DNA from: Tubulanus polymorphus | Taxonomy: Eukaryota > Nemertea > Palaeonemertea > Tubulaniformes > Tubulanidae | DNA length: 64,000 nucleotides | NCBI RefSeq assembly: GCF_964204645.1 | Contig: NC_134036.1 | Location: forward strand, 3,768,001-3,832,000 | Direction of reading: 5' to 3' | Part shown: positions 12,843-62,320 of the stretch, one piece after another | Layout of the letters: every line of letters starts with the position of its first letter | How positions within the stretch are numbered: position 1 is the stretch's first letter | Notes under the pieces: generated by a model | What the model saw: the letters and a program-made list of their open reading frames with translations, nothing else | Databases searched by the model: none | Told to the model about the DNA's origin: nothing | Translations under genes and position numbers: made by a program

Positions 12843-13615
12843 ACTGTGGCAACCAATGATCCGCCAGGTGCGCTTCAGTTAGTTCAGTAGCATGCGAGCA
12901 TTCATAACTAAAGCATTCACTAGTAATATATATATAGATATATATATTAATCGATAATTGTAATTGAATTAAATGCAGAAAACACAGTAATTAATAATTA
13001 TAATCATTATAATGATATTATCATTTAATTTATATTTAAAGGACAGAAGTAAATGAAATATAACACTCGTTTTTTTATTTTTAAATTGAATATAGGGGGC
13101 GTGCGTCGCCGCCCCGGGACCGATACAAATTACGAACCCGTAACAGTGAAACATAAAAACACGGGCCTGGCATATTTTCTAACCCGCTACGAATCGATTG
13201 TAGTTATCTTCGTTCGGATTGGTCGGAATATACCGTACGACCAATCACGGCGAGTGGCTTAAAAACGCACGGGATTCCCCGAAATGACGTCATAATCTAG
13301 ATAACCCGTATCGATAATGAAATATATTATGGAGCGATGCCGAAATAAGATTCTTGAAGAATATTCTAACGAACTCCAAATTCAAAATCAACTCAATATG
13401 AGGTACCAGCAACGCTACTCTGGCAAGCGAGGGTCCGCCAGGTGCGCTAGCGCGCAATAGGACCTCGATGACGGATTTCAGTTAGAATCTATTAACCAAA
13501 TTAATCGGACGAGGAAAGCTTTAACTGTTGATTGAAAATCAACTAAATTTCGATACATCGAGTTCGTCCTACTGCAAGCACGCCCTCTGGCGGCAATACC
13601 GGGTCCTCATTTGCC
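12843..13615. repeat. Scattered single copies of the 62-bp CTCF-like repeat
   Basis: Copies occur at about 12843-12900 (GATCCGCCAGGTGCGCTTCA), 13405-13465 (GTCCGCCAGGTGCGCTAGCG) and, inverted, 13560-13615 (CACGCCCTCTGGCGGCAATA). The DNA between them holds no recognised gene. Confidence 0.7.
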
Positions 13616-15444
13616 TACGTTAAAATCGCCGTTCTAATCATACAGATCGCAAATACCCTTTTTATACGCGCCCGCCCTTCCCTGCGCCTGATAATATAAC
13701 AAATACATAAAAATTAAAAAATTCTTTTACTACAATTAGTAAAAATAATAATAATAATGATAATAATTAGTTAATTATAATGATAATTATTAGCGCTTAA
13801 AAATAATAATTAAGTTCATGAAACCTGAATATTTTTCGTATTTCGATCATCGTCATCATTATCATCATTTCTATTTTTTTTTTTTTAAGTGAACGAATAT
13901 TTCCCTGAGAGCGACGGTGACGCGCCACGCCACATACCGATAGGTGGCGCCACATGCGGCGTCTAGCACCGTCTTACCATTATACAGAATATATATAGAG
14001 GTAGAACATAGATACACAAGATTCCAGATTTTATGGGTTTTTTTTCTAAATTTTGTTTCAAGTATATTCCCGACGAGCGCCGGAAGTTGGCGGCGCTTTG
14101 AACTTCCGACCTCGATGAAGAATTGATGACCTCGACCCGGTAGCCGACGGGGTGAAGGTCGTACGTGTGCGCGCGGTGATGAACGAATATAGGTATATAC
14201 GTGTATATATATATATATATAAGATGTGCGGAAGTAATTTGTCTATATCTATCTACGAAGAAGGTCGATCTGATCAGCTCTTACTCGAAATTCGCATTTA
14301 TAATCAACGGGGCCTAAGAGATCTTTTTGCTCGTCTTTTTAGACGACTCGCTAGAAACGCCGTTAAAATACCGAGTTATGAGTCTTGTAATGCGGTTATC
14401 AATCTGGAGCCTCTTTATCCCTTTGAATATTCGTAACTTCAACAGCGACTGTTCTCGCTAACGAATCGAACGCCCAAGGGACTTCACCTGAGATGCTATC
14501 GATGAAAAATGAACTTCAGACGCAAGATATTAGACGTTTTATCAAAAACTGATCGTCCCACCTCTGACATTTCTAATTGAAAATGATCTATAAACATCGG
14601 ACATTTAATCAGAAAGTGATCGTTAGGACTTCCAACACTGAAATAATGGCGATTATCGTAGGGGGTGCTTCAAGGTTGCAACTTGATACCCGCATAATAG
14701 TCTCCTAACCAAAGCTCGATTTTTTTTGGGCGAAATGAAATCCGACTGAACGAAAAAAAGCTTCGTTTTCCCTTCTGAATCAAAGTCCAATTTTTCGACG
14801 AAAAAATAGACAACTCTCAACAGTCTAACACCAACAACTCGCTATAAGTCTCGAGACCCGAGGCCCGATTTCGCGACAGCCGAATTTTCGAAGAAGAAAA
14901 AGAGGTCCATTCGATACCGATGGTTACTTCATGTTTTCAATGAGCCCGCCGTTTCGAATTAAACCGTCGTTTCAGACTCTCGAAAAAGGTGGTCTTTGGT
15001 CCTGATAGACGCTAAACGGGGCCTCGAGACCTCATACGGGCTGTACGCGCGGCGTACGCGTTAGTATTAATTCGTTCTAAAAACGAGCGGACCCGACTTT
15101 TGATTCAATGAACTAATTCGTAAAACCCGAACTTTTCTTACTCAATTTTCATTTTTCATCATTTTTTTTCAGATAATCCGAACGAGTTTCGTAAAAACCT
15201 ACGTCGTATAGCGAATTTTTCAGAAAATTCGGAGATTCCTGATTCTCTAAATACAATAAATAATATTCGAAGCGTCGGTTCTTTTCTCCTTATTTCGTGT
15301 TTCCGTTTCAGAGAACAAAAAACCGATCTCTCTTCAGAATGTCGGACAAAAATTCTACCGTATTTACTTTTTTTTTCAGTGAGATTAACTTTTATATATA
15401 TAGACTCGGCTTTACGCTACGATGGTGTCTCCAAAATTAGTAAC
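13616..15444. other. Intergenic, no gene recognised
   Basis: AT-rich runs (AATAATAATAATGATAATAA) at about 13745-13820. A 94-codon frame at 14152-14436 on the + strand has no recognisable domain. GAAGGTGGTC and GACTCCG-rich DNA follow without a gene. Confidence 0.4.
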
Positions 15445-15635
15445 GGACCCGGTTCAATTCGACTCGCAGTTAACTGGTCGAAAATGAACTTATTCAACTC
15501 AAGGTTTGACTCACAACTGTCGAACGGGCCGGACAGTTGCATAGTTGTGAGTTAGAACTGAACTCTGAGTTAGTTATTTCCTGATGAGTTAACCGCGAGT
15601 CAAAACCTAGAGCAGAAGACCGCGGAACCGGGTCC
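15445..15635. mobile_element. Two abutting foldback (MITE-like) elements
   Basis: The first copy runs 15445-15530 (GGACCCGGTTC ... CAACTGTCGAACGGGCC) and the second 15531-15635 (GGACAGTTGCATAGTTGTGA ... GCGGAACCGGGTCC). They are joined head to tail with no spacer. Confidence 0.75.
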
Positions 15636-16749
15636 AGAGTATTACACGATCTCCGTCGACGATCCACTCGTCTAAAACACAATTGAAACGAATTCATTTA
15701 CTGAAAAAGTGCCCGTGATAATCTGAAAGTGACGTCATGCGGGGATTTCGTGGAGGGAACCATCGCAAAACGGAGAGGGTAGGAAAGCGGAATCCGACCG
15801 ATTCGGATTCCGTACGAGGCCTACCGTCCCAGTTAACACGGGCCGCAATTATATATCTATAAAATCATCATCATCATCATTTTACGTCAACAACGTTTTG
15901 AGTATTATTCGATTTTAACGAGAATTCAACAAGAATTTTCCAAACTTCATTTCGTGTATACCTAACGTTTCCGCCGTCCTCGTCCGCGTCCGAATCCGTC
16001 CATTTACGAATACGCCGCAGAGGCGTGCGCGAGTCGACGAAGTTGAAATACGAAGTGAACGAGAGTGAAATTGATAAATCCGAAACTTTACGTATTTCAT
16101 TTTTTTTGTGCCGATATTCCGATTACGATAATCCGAACATGGTATTCCGAATGTAGCCGACTCCGAACGACTCCGTCTAACCGACTCCAAATTGACTCCG
16201 CGTCGCCTGATATTCGCCCGCAGTAGCGCCGTTACGTTCGCCGCCAAATCCGCATTCGATTTGACTGATAAAACTCGCTGATTTTCCGTTCCGCAGTGCC
16301 CCGTTTGATATTTCCATTGCTTCGAATTAGCACTCGCGGTGAGCCGCGGTTGGGAAGGAACGGCGAGGACCCGCGACGCGTGTGTATACGAACGGAGGTA
16401 GAGCAGACCCTGGTAAGCGGGTCTTTTTTCAACAGATCTCATATATACGTATGTTATTCGAAATATTTTTCGTCATATTTTCCCGGCATCGTGTGTATAA
16501 TTGGACCAGCGCGCTTTTCAAACGTTCGAATTTTGTGTCGCGCGCATGTTTTTTACAATTCTCATCATAAATCTATTTTCATTATTATTTTCATTACCCT
16601 GGACTCCTGAATGATAATTTACGATCACCATCGTCATCGTGCGTGGTGCGTGTGTGCGTGCGTGCGTTCGTCTTGCGAGGTAGTGTTATATTATATATTA
16701 AGTGTGACGTATAATTTCACGTCTGCACAACGAGGACTCCTCCGCGATC
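15636..16749. other. Intergenic, no supported gene
   Basis: A 175-codon frame on the - strand (15915-16442) is the longest non-repetitive one outside the genes but has no recognisable domain or splice partner. I do not call it. Confidence 0.4.
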
Positions 16750-16960
16750 TACAGCGGCAAGCGAGGATCCGTCAGGTGGCGTACAGCGTGCGCGGCAGGA
16801 CGTCGACGACGTCGTCGTTCGCTACCGTGGTAAGCGAGGATCCGCCATGTGGCGCCAGCGTCGTCAGAATATCGATCATTCGCGGTGGAAACGGGCCACG
16901 ACGCTAAGCCACTGTGACGTCCTACTATTGAGCGCACCACCTGGCGACGGGAAAGCCGGA
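16750..16960. repeat. CTCF-like 62-bp repeats, two direct and one inverted
   Basis: GCAAGCGAGGATCCGTCAGG at 16757, TAAGCGAGGATCCGCCATGT at about 16832, and the inverted GCACCACCTGGCGACGG at about 16935. These copies have the closest match to a GGTGGCG core. Confidence 0.75.
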
Positions 16961-17093
16961 GTCCTCGTTCGATCGATTCTCGACACGTCTTTATCTATAG
17001 ACAGAAAACGGGTGAGAGGAGGAGAGAATACATGAGAAAAACAGTTTACATCAATAATAAAGATCACCCGCATATCCGAGATTGTTTACCATC

Positions 17094-17159
<66 letters not shown>

Positions 17160-17557
17160 TAATAATAATGATAATGATAATAATAATTAATAATAATAAT
17201 AATAATAATAACACCGTTACGCGTGACTGGCGCTGTTTTAAAACCCGAGATATTTTTCATGTCTTTTCGTATCCACGAAATGACGATTATTCGTCTTTTG
17301 ATCGCGCACACAAAACCACGACCACGCACACGGTCGCGCACACGCGCGTTTCATTTAAAAAAATTAAAACCCGAGATTTTTGTTGTATCGTGTATTTGTC
17401 ACGGTTATTTTTTTCCGTGTCAACTAAAAATGCTGCTGCTGCCGCTACGAGTACGAGAGATTTCACTTCGTTATTTTTGTTTTTCAATTTTGTTTTCACA
17501 TAAATTTTCATAATCGTCGCCGTTTCGTCCGCGCGTTCGGTTCGTGTTCTCTCTCTT
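16961..17557. other. 3' flank/3'UTR region of the PRTG-like gene, with (AAT)n
   Basis: Lies downstream of the stop codon on the - strand. A pure (AAT)n run occupies 17094-17157. No clear AATAAA on the - strand was found close to the stop, so the polyadenylation site is unresolved. Confidence 0.5.
17094..17157. repeat. (AAT)n microsatellite, about 21 units
   Basis: Pure trinucleotide run, followed by imperfect AATGATAAT units to about 17212. Confidence 0.97.
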
Positions 17558-55802
<38,245 letters not shown>

Positions 55803-55898
55803 AACGGCGTCTTCATCGGTAGCGTTTATCCCCTCGCAACAATGAGAAAAATATATATCCGAAAACCGCCGAACGCGAATTCTAGATACGTCCGTGTG

Positions 55899-55926
55899 TT
55901 ATTATTATTATTATTATTATTATTAT
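55899..55926. repeat. (ATT)n microsatellite near the PRTG-like start
   Basis: About nine ATT units roughly 100 bp upstream of the start codon, in the probable 5'UTR or promoter. Confidence 0.9.
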
Positions 55927-56023
55927 ATCCGCTGATGTTCTAAACTCTCTTCTTCACCAACCACGCAAATCATCCTGCCCGTCGCATGAATACTATCCAT
56001 TGAACCGGTTCACTACTTTTCGC

Positions 56024-56232
56024 CTTTAACCTTACGCGCGCCGTTCCCGGCTACGAGCGTACGCCCGGGCGTTCGCGCGGCCGCTGACCGCGTCGCGACC
56101 GCCCGGCGGTCGGCGTCCGACGGGCGACGGCGCGGCGACGGCGACCGCCGACCGGGCGGCGATTTCGTCGGCGATTCGCGCCGGCGCCGGGCGGCGTCGA
56201 CGGCCGGGCGAACGGCGCTGGTTCGCGCGAGA
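56024..56232. promoter_or_regulatory. GC/CpG-rich block upstream of the PRTG-like gene
   Basis: About 200 bp of very GC- and CpG-rich DNA (GCGCGGCCGC, CGCCCGGCGGTCGGCG, GCGCCGGCGCCGGGCGGCG) in an otherwise AT-rich region, 220-430 bp upstream of the start codon. A promoter-proximal role or 5'UTR exon is inferred. A fragment of GC-rich rDNA spacer is an alternative. Confidence 0.45.
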
Positions 56233-57694
56233 AGCAGGAGGAACCGAACCGGATAGAATGCCGATATCATTAAGCTATGCTGATGCACTTTAGCGGTGAT
56301 GGTTTTCGCGCGGTTTTTCTTGCGCACAACACTCCACAACGCTGTAACGAACAACATTCAGATGCAGGGGCAGGATATAGTGCCCCGCCGACCCTCGGAT
56401 CCGTTATAGTTTTTAAAAATTTCGAAAAAGTTACGGATACTGATAGCGACGTACGCGTCGCCGTAGTACGCATACTGATTTTGAAAAAAATTTTTTTTTA
56501 ATTTTACCGTTCGTTTTTACAGTTCGCACTTGAGTTGAAATGGGTACAGGCTTTAGCATACGTTGCCGTGTATAAAAACAAGTCGGCGAAATTAAATATT
56601 TAGAATCAATAATGCTAAAACTATCGTCGTAAATGGATTGGTTGAAGAGGGTTCGAGAGGTTATCATTTTTCGAATGAACTAATGATAATGCAACGAATT
56701 ATAAAAGCGAAATTGTTTGCAATATCATTCGAACTGACGGAGAACAAATGAATACATAGTAAAGAAAATCTTCCCATCAAATTCAAAAGAAGAGTCTTAA
56801 AAAAAAATCGAAAATTTTTTTTCTGATACGTAAACAATTTTTCATAGCGAAGGACGACGCAAAAAGCAAGGCAGGTTTCGAATAAGCAGGAATTTCTTAT
56901 CAAACGAAATCGTTTGAGAATATTTCTTAATCTTCTTTAAATCGTTTCGGAAACAACGATCGTTACGACTGTATTTTTGATATGATCGAAAATTGTTGCC
57001 AATAAACCATTTTGATTTGACTTTTTATTACGGCACTATATGAGGCTACGGGTACATACGTACACATCGGGACGGATCTGGGGTATTTTTGGACGCCGTT
57101 CGCAATAATTAGGGAAGTTACCCTTTTTTTGTGAAAGACAGTTCCCGTAAAAACGTAGAAAAAAATTGACACAGTCATCCTCTCAGAAATGGTATCGTTT
57201 TATGTATTATCTCAAGCTAAAAATTCTTCGGCTTAATTTTCCTTTACGGACCCCTCGCTATATAACACCCAACATATACGCGCGCGGGCTAGATTCAACA
57301 TCGTGATGACGTCATCGGCGTTCATTCATACGCGCCGATGAAATATAGACGCGTTCTCGGCGCTCTATGATATATGTTACGCGTGGGTAGATATTGCGGG
57401 TAAAGCCTTTGCTGCGAGCGGTGGTGGCCCGCTATTTTATACAATAATTCAATTATTTTCATCAGGGCCGTACAGGGCGGGGGCGGTAATTTTGGAAAAG
57501 TGCCATTTTTACCATTATTGTTTGAATAATGTCAAGTCTATCATATTTTCTTAAAATGATGGTAATGTTTGTTTTAAAATGATAAATCTACGATAGTAAT
57601 TCAACAAACCTAAAATAGTAACCCTTATATCTATGTTTCTCGGCCCCCCGGGGCTATTCATTCTATGTAAATAGTAACTTTAGTGTTATTTTCT
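56233..57694. other. Upstream flank, no gene recognised
   Basis: Short overlapping frames only, no domain seen. Confidence 0.45.
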
Positions 57695-58075
57695 TAAAGC
57701 CGTAAAAATCGTTACAATAATTTTCACATGCATTATTATTCGTTATGATATAATGGGTTCTGTGCGTGAGTCGATGTGCACTACGTCATCGATTTAGGCG
57801 TTTCTAAATGACAATTACAACGGTGAATTTTGGCGTTTATTTCATAACTAAATACATTTCGTAACTCTTACTTGATATTTGTTATAAAAAAAAACGTCGA
57901 TAATTATTTTTGGAAAGATGTGCACTACGTCATCGATATATCGGGGCTGGACCGATTAATTCAATTCAATTATCGATATGTAAGAATCCAAAATGAACTT
58001 AATTCTTTATAAATATTTTATCATCTATTGTGGACGTAAAGCGTTATATTTCGAGGCGCCAATAAACTTTCCTGT
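57695..58075 (+). mobile_element. TTGACGCC-family element, copy D
   Basis: AAAGCCGTAAAAATCGTTAC at the left end and GAGGCGCCAATAAACTTTC at the right. Internal CACTACGTCATCGATTTAGG and TCAATTCAATTATCGATATG match the other copies. Confidence 0.75.
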
Positions 58076-58775
58076 TTATTTCTCTTGTTGCTTTTTGCCC
58101 CTTTCTGTATTTTCTTCTCCTAACATTACGAATAAAGATCCGTGAAAAGAACTGCCATTTAGGATTTTTCTCTTCCCCCGCCACCAAAAAGTAACATAGG
58201 CACGGCCGTGTACATAATACCCATTATTACATAACACAAATTAGACCCTATTGCAAATGATATATTCCAAAATCCACGTATCAAACGATTTAGGTAAAGC
58301 CTTCGCCGCAAACGGTGATCCACTAACGGTAGCACACAAAATCATCTATACATAAAATACTCATTATTACATAATACATATCTAGATATATATCGCAAAT
58401 TATACATATTACAAATTAATTTCAAATTATACATATCATTTGCACTTACAGCGAGTGTTCATCAATCGTGTTTTTTTTAAATTATAATGAAAGCTTAATG
58501 AAATCTCAGCATAACCGATCATTTGGATGGAATAATTTGCCAAATTCTATGCCGAACAAGTTACGTATAATCGCTTCTAAATCCATCGACAAAATAAATA
58601 CATAATTGAAACGGAATTTCGATTAATTGTGAACTCGCATATTCGTTCGCACGAGCAGTTTATGTATACAAAGCTTATACGGAGAAGATATGTATATACG
58701 TGGCTAAAAAGATTGATAACTTGTTTCTACTAATCGGCCGGTCGTTAAGTAGATCGCGCAACAATATTTGTAGTA
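58076..58775. other. Upstream flank, no gene recognised
   Basis: AT-rich. A reverse GGCCGGTCGTT/TTGTTTCTACTAATCGGCC phrase at about 58718-58745 belongs to the GACCCGGCC repeat group. Confidence 0.45.
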
Positions 58776-58956
58776 CAGCGGAACCTCGTTACAATAAAAC
58801 TTCACAGGACCAGAAAGAAATCAGTTCGTTATAACCGATAGTTCGTTATATCCAGAATGAAATAAATCAGATTCTCGTACTTATAGGATGATATTCTATA
58901 TTTCGTTATATCCGATGAATCGTTGTATCCGAGTTCGTTGTAAAGAGGTTCCTCTG
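58776..58956. mobile_element. Complete pogo/Tigger-like MITE with TA target duplication
   Basis: 181 bp. CAGCGGAACCTCGTTACAAT at the left and TTGTAAAGAGGTTCCTCTG at the right are terminal inverted repeats. TA dinucleotides flank both ends (58774-58775 and 58957-58958). Repeated TTCGTTATA phrases lie inside. There is no transposase, so it would need one supplied in trans. Confidence 0.85.
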
Positions 58957-58958
58957 TA

Positions 58959-59933
58959 ATCGGTTCATTTCTATATAGCTGCCGGGTGCGTTATGGTTAG
59001 CTTGATCGCGATAAATGCATGTTAATGTACACAGGGTAGATAGGCGGCCGGTCGGGTCAACTTTAAAAGCTCAGCAGAAACGAGAGATACGAGGTATCAA
59101 AGTTTTCAGCCTATTTATGGATTTTTCAAGACGGCAATAAACATCGAAAAGAAAGGAAAGTCCGCGTAAATAGGATACGTCGTGTCTAACGATTCAACGA
59201 GGGATTTAACTGATTCGGAATATTCTTAAAGAATTTGAACAGCGAATTTCGAAAGTTATTATAGCGTCACTATGTTTCGAGCATTCACGCGCATTTTCCA
59301 GGGTTCGTCCGCGACACATATTTCGCTAAAATACGAATAGATATTTTCGATCCGATTCGGGTCTAATAGGTCTGCGCCTCATAAATCGCCGTTTTGCGAA
59401 CGACGAAAATCCGCAGATTTACGACCGCCCAGGTTTAGTAGAGCATGTGAAAATTGCGACATCGAAACCGCTCGATGTGACCTTAGTCGGTTATTCTCTT
59501 TGTGCGAGAGAATTAATAATCGTCGAAATTAAGCGATTCACCGTGGGACGAGCGCGATATATCAACATAATGATAATTCGTGCATGATCGTATATACGTC
59601 AGCATTAAAATGTCGTAATAGAGACCTACTTAACGCGCGTCTGCGCATAAATCACCGTCGCAACATGCTACCCGCCCTTGCCTGTCATTTCTACTCTACT
59701 TCGTCGTAAAAATGATAATTTAATAAGAGCGCGCGCGCGCTCTGCGTGCGTTTAAATTTCAGACCTACGTAGAGATGTTCTGATCGATATTCGTTGTACG
59801 CGTAATTAAAAAATGGTAGTACGCGCCGCCGTGGGAGGGAGAATGATCGCGTGAGTAGGATCAAGAATATCAATATTTATAAAATACGAAATTGAAGTTA
59901 GAAAATTGACCGCACGATTGTTTGAGATTTATC
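58959..59933. other. Upstream flank, no gene recognised
   Basis: One GGTCGGGTCAAC...GAGATACGAGGTATC repeat copy at about 59052-59105. No gene seen. Confidence 0.45.
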
Positions 59934-60272
59934 TACGCCTTGAAAAAGAAAACGAATATTCCCCTCATGTTGTCGACGATAAAATCTTATAACATTAAGG
60001 ATCAATAAAGTAATTTTGGATTTGAATATCGATAATTGAATTGAATTGACCGGCAACCAGTCTAGCTCCGACAAATATTGATGATTTGGGTGAAATTTAT
60101 AAAAAATGATAAAGTTACGAAATGTATTTGATTACAAAATAAACGCCAAAATTCCCGATTGCAATTGTTTTTTTTTTGAAACGCCAATATCGATGACGTA
60201 GGGCACATTGCCTGGCACAGAACCCCTTAGAGTACCAATATAAACATTTTGCACGGTTTTTACGGCGTCAAA
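59934..60272 (-). mobile_element. TTGACGCC-family element, copy E (reverse)
   Basis: TACGCCTTGAAAAAG at one end and TTTTTACGGCGTCAA at the other. Contains TGTTGTCGACGATAAAATC, GACCGGCAACCAGTCTAGCT and CGATGACGTAGGGCACATTG. Confidence 0.78.
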
Positions 60273-60296
60273 AATACGAAAATACTTTGTGGAACT

Positions 60297-60399
60297 GGGT
60301 CCAGTTGCACAGTTGTGAGTTAGAGTTAAAATCAGTTCATTTTCAACGAGTAGAAAAATTCTGTGTCAAATCTTTATTCAGAACTGCGGAACTGAGTCT
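60297..60399. mobile_element. Foldback (MITE-like) element next to copy E
   Basis: TGGGTCCAGTTGCACAGTTG ... CAGAACTGCGGAACTGAGTC, about 103 bp. The left flank TTTGTGGAACTGGGTCC adds an extra inverted end. Confidence 0.8.
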
Positions 60400-61140
60400 A
60401 TTCTGATGTTAAAAACACCCCCGGCACCTGACCCCATTCCGCCGCGCGAGATTAATCGACTTATAAGTTACAAAAAAATGAAACGATCGCTCTGGACGAA
60501 GTAGGCGTCGTGACGTCATTGATCATTGTTGCGGTTGACGTCACGCGCGCGGCAGCAGCCGGTGGTGACGTCACTGGAGTGAACGTTAGTTTTTTTTCTT
60601 GTTCATCGTCTCTGAAAAATCCGCAGTCGGCGCCGGGCACGAAGAGCCTCGTCGCCGCCCGGAGCGGTTTAAATTCGGATTAACGACTGACGACGATAGC
60701 GTACCCGCATCGTGACATAAATACGAATACAAGATACTCGAAGGGGGGAATTCGTTTAGCGGATTTGCGGTTTCATTTTCCTAGATTTGTTTTTCTAGAT
60801 GGTAAGACGATAACGGGGTCAGTGCTAGCTAAGATGTATGACGCAGATAACTACAAACTACATGTGATAGATATTAATATTCGACGAATGTCCGAATGAG
60901 AGGGAAAGAAATATAGCACTTGTGCCGAGGTGCGGACAGGTCACTGGCCTGGATCTTGCGCTGATAAATGGTCAATTACCTTATACAGACTGTCCAACGT
61001 ACTGTTCAAATATATAATATATAGCCTAGCATGACTATTATCAATTATAAATTTATTAATGCATTTCTAAATAATTGAGATACAGAGCTGCCAACCTTTT
61101 AAAAGAGCTACCAGTAACAAATTGCATTTTTTTCGGTAAC
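60400..61140. other. Upstream flank, no supported gene
   Basis: A + strand stretch at about 60916-61059 reads STCAEVRTGHWPGSCADKW but has a stop just upstream and no resolved splice sites. Not called. Confidence 0.35.
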
Positions 61141-61551
61141 CTTTCACTGAAATATGAAAGGTGTTCAAATTAATCAGTAATCAACAGTAAGACCCTCAGT
61201 AACATCTTTCATATTTCTGTTCAAATTAATCGGTAATCAACAGTTAGACCCTCAGTAACATCTTTCATATTTATGTTCAAATTAATCAGTAATCAACAGT
61301 AAGACCCTGAGTAACATCTTTCATATTTCTGTTCAAATTAATCAGTAATCAACAGTTAGATCCTCAGTAACATCTTTCATATTTCTGTTCAAATTAATCA
61401 GTAATCAACAGTTAGACCTTCAGTAACATCTTTCATATTTCTGTTCAAATTAATCAGTAATCAACAGTTAGACCCTCAGTAACATCTTTCATATTTATGT
61501 TCAAATTAATCAGTAATCAACAGTTAAATCCTCAGTAACATCTTTCATATT
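61141..61551. repeat. 56-bp tandem array, about 7 copies
   Basis: Unit TTCAAATTAATCAGTAATCA + ACAGTTAGACCCTCAGTAAC + ATCTTTCATATTTCTG. Confidence 0.96.
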
Positions 61552-61738
61552 CGAGTAGTATGCATCAAACAAATCAAACCAGTATTTCTCCTAATAAAAT
61601 AGTAACAAATACTGAAAATCAAGAAGAGTTGGCAGCGCTGCGTTACTAATTCAACTACTAGTTTATCCCACTGTATCAAAGAAAAGGGCTTAAAAAAACC
61701 TTCTGTATAATTCTGTAGTCAAACGATTTAATGTTCAG

Positions 61739-61872
61739 GGCACAGATGTGGTGGATGTGCTCAGTCGTGCGGCGAGGACCGAAACGAAATGGATTGTACG
61801 TGTATTTTTGTTTTCAGGAAAAAAATCAGCAATAGGGGCTTACACGCCGACGAATTCTCGATTTTAGAATAA
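61739..61872 (+). CDS. Possible cysteine-rich terminal exon
   Basis: After a plausible acceptor (TTTAATGTTCAG) one frame reads HRCGGCAQSCGEDRNEMDCT then CIFVFRKKIS and stops at TAA (61870-61872). Five cysteines fall within 19 codons, as in small secreted or extracellular domains. A GTACGT donor inside would give a shorter exon. I find no partner exon nearby, so this is a candidate only; it could be chance. Confidence 0.25.
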
Positions 61873-62232
61873 GATATTTCTGATGAAATACATTCGAAAA
61901 GTTTTAACGTCTCTCTGCTATCGTTTTGGTAAATCTCTCGGGCCTAAACTAGGCCGGCATGAAAATCGTTTAGGAATTTAAGCTATAATAGGATATCGAA
62001 TATTGTTTGATCAAAAACTAAATTGAAAAAATTAAAAGCAAAGACGATGATCTCCTGCGGTTCAATTTCCGAATAACATTTCGCCTTTTGTCTTTTAAGG
62101 AGTTCGGGTTTTAATCTTTCGATCTATCGGATCTCAACGTATTCTACTACGACGCGCTCAATTTCGAAGAGATCGAAAAACATTATGCCCTTCGATTTGT
62201 TATTCTGTGTCCTGCTTTTCCGACATCATGCG

Positions 62233-62234
<2 letters not shown>
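61873..62234. other. Flank, no gene recognised
   Basis: No feature identified. Confidence 0.45.

Positions 62235-62317
<83 letters not shown>
62235..62317. repeat. (AT)n microsatellite, about 41 units
   Basis: Pure AT run of about 83 bp. Confidence 0.97.

Positions 62318-62320
<3 letters not shown>

Noticed and set aside
15915-16442. 175-codon frame on the - strand
   Set aside because: It is non-repetitive, but there is no recognisable domain or homologue, the composition is Arg/Ser-rich like noncoding frames, and it lies beyond the PRTG-like stop. Insufficient to call.
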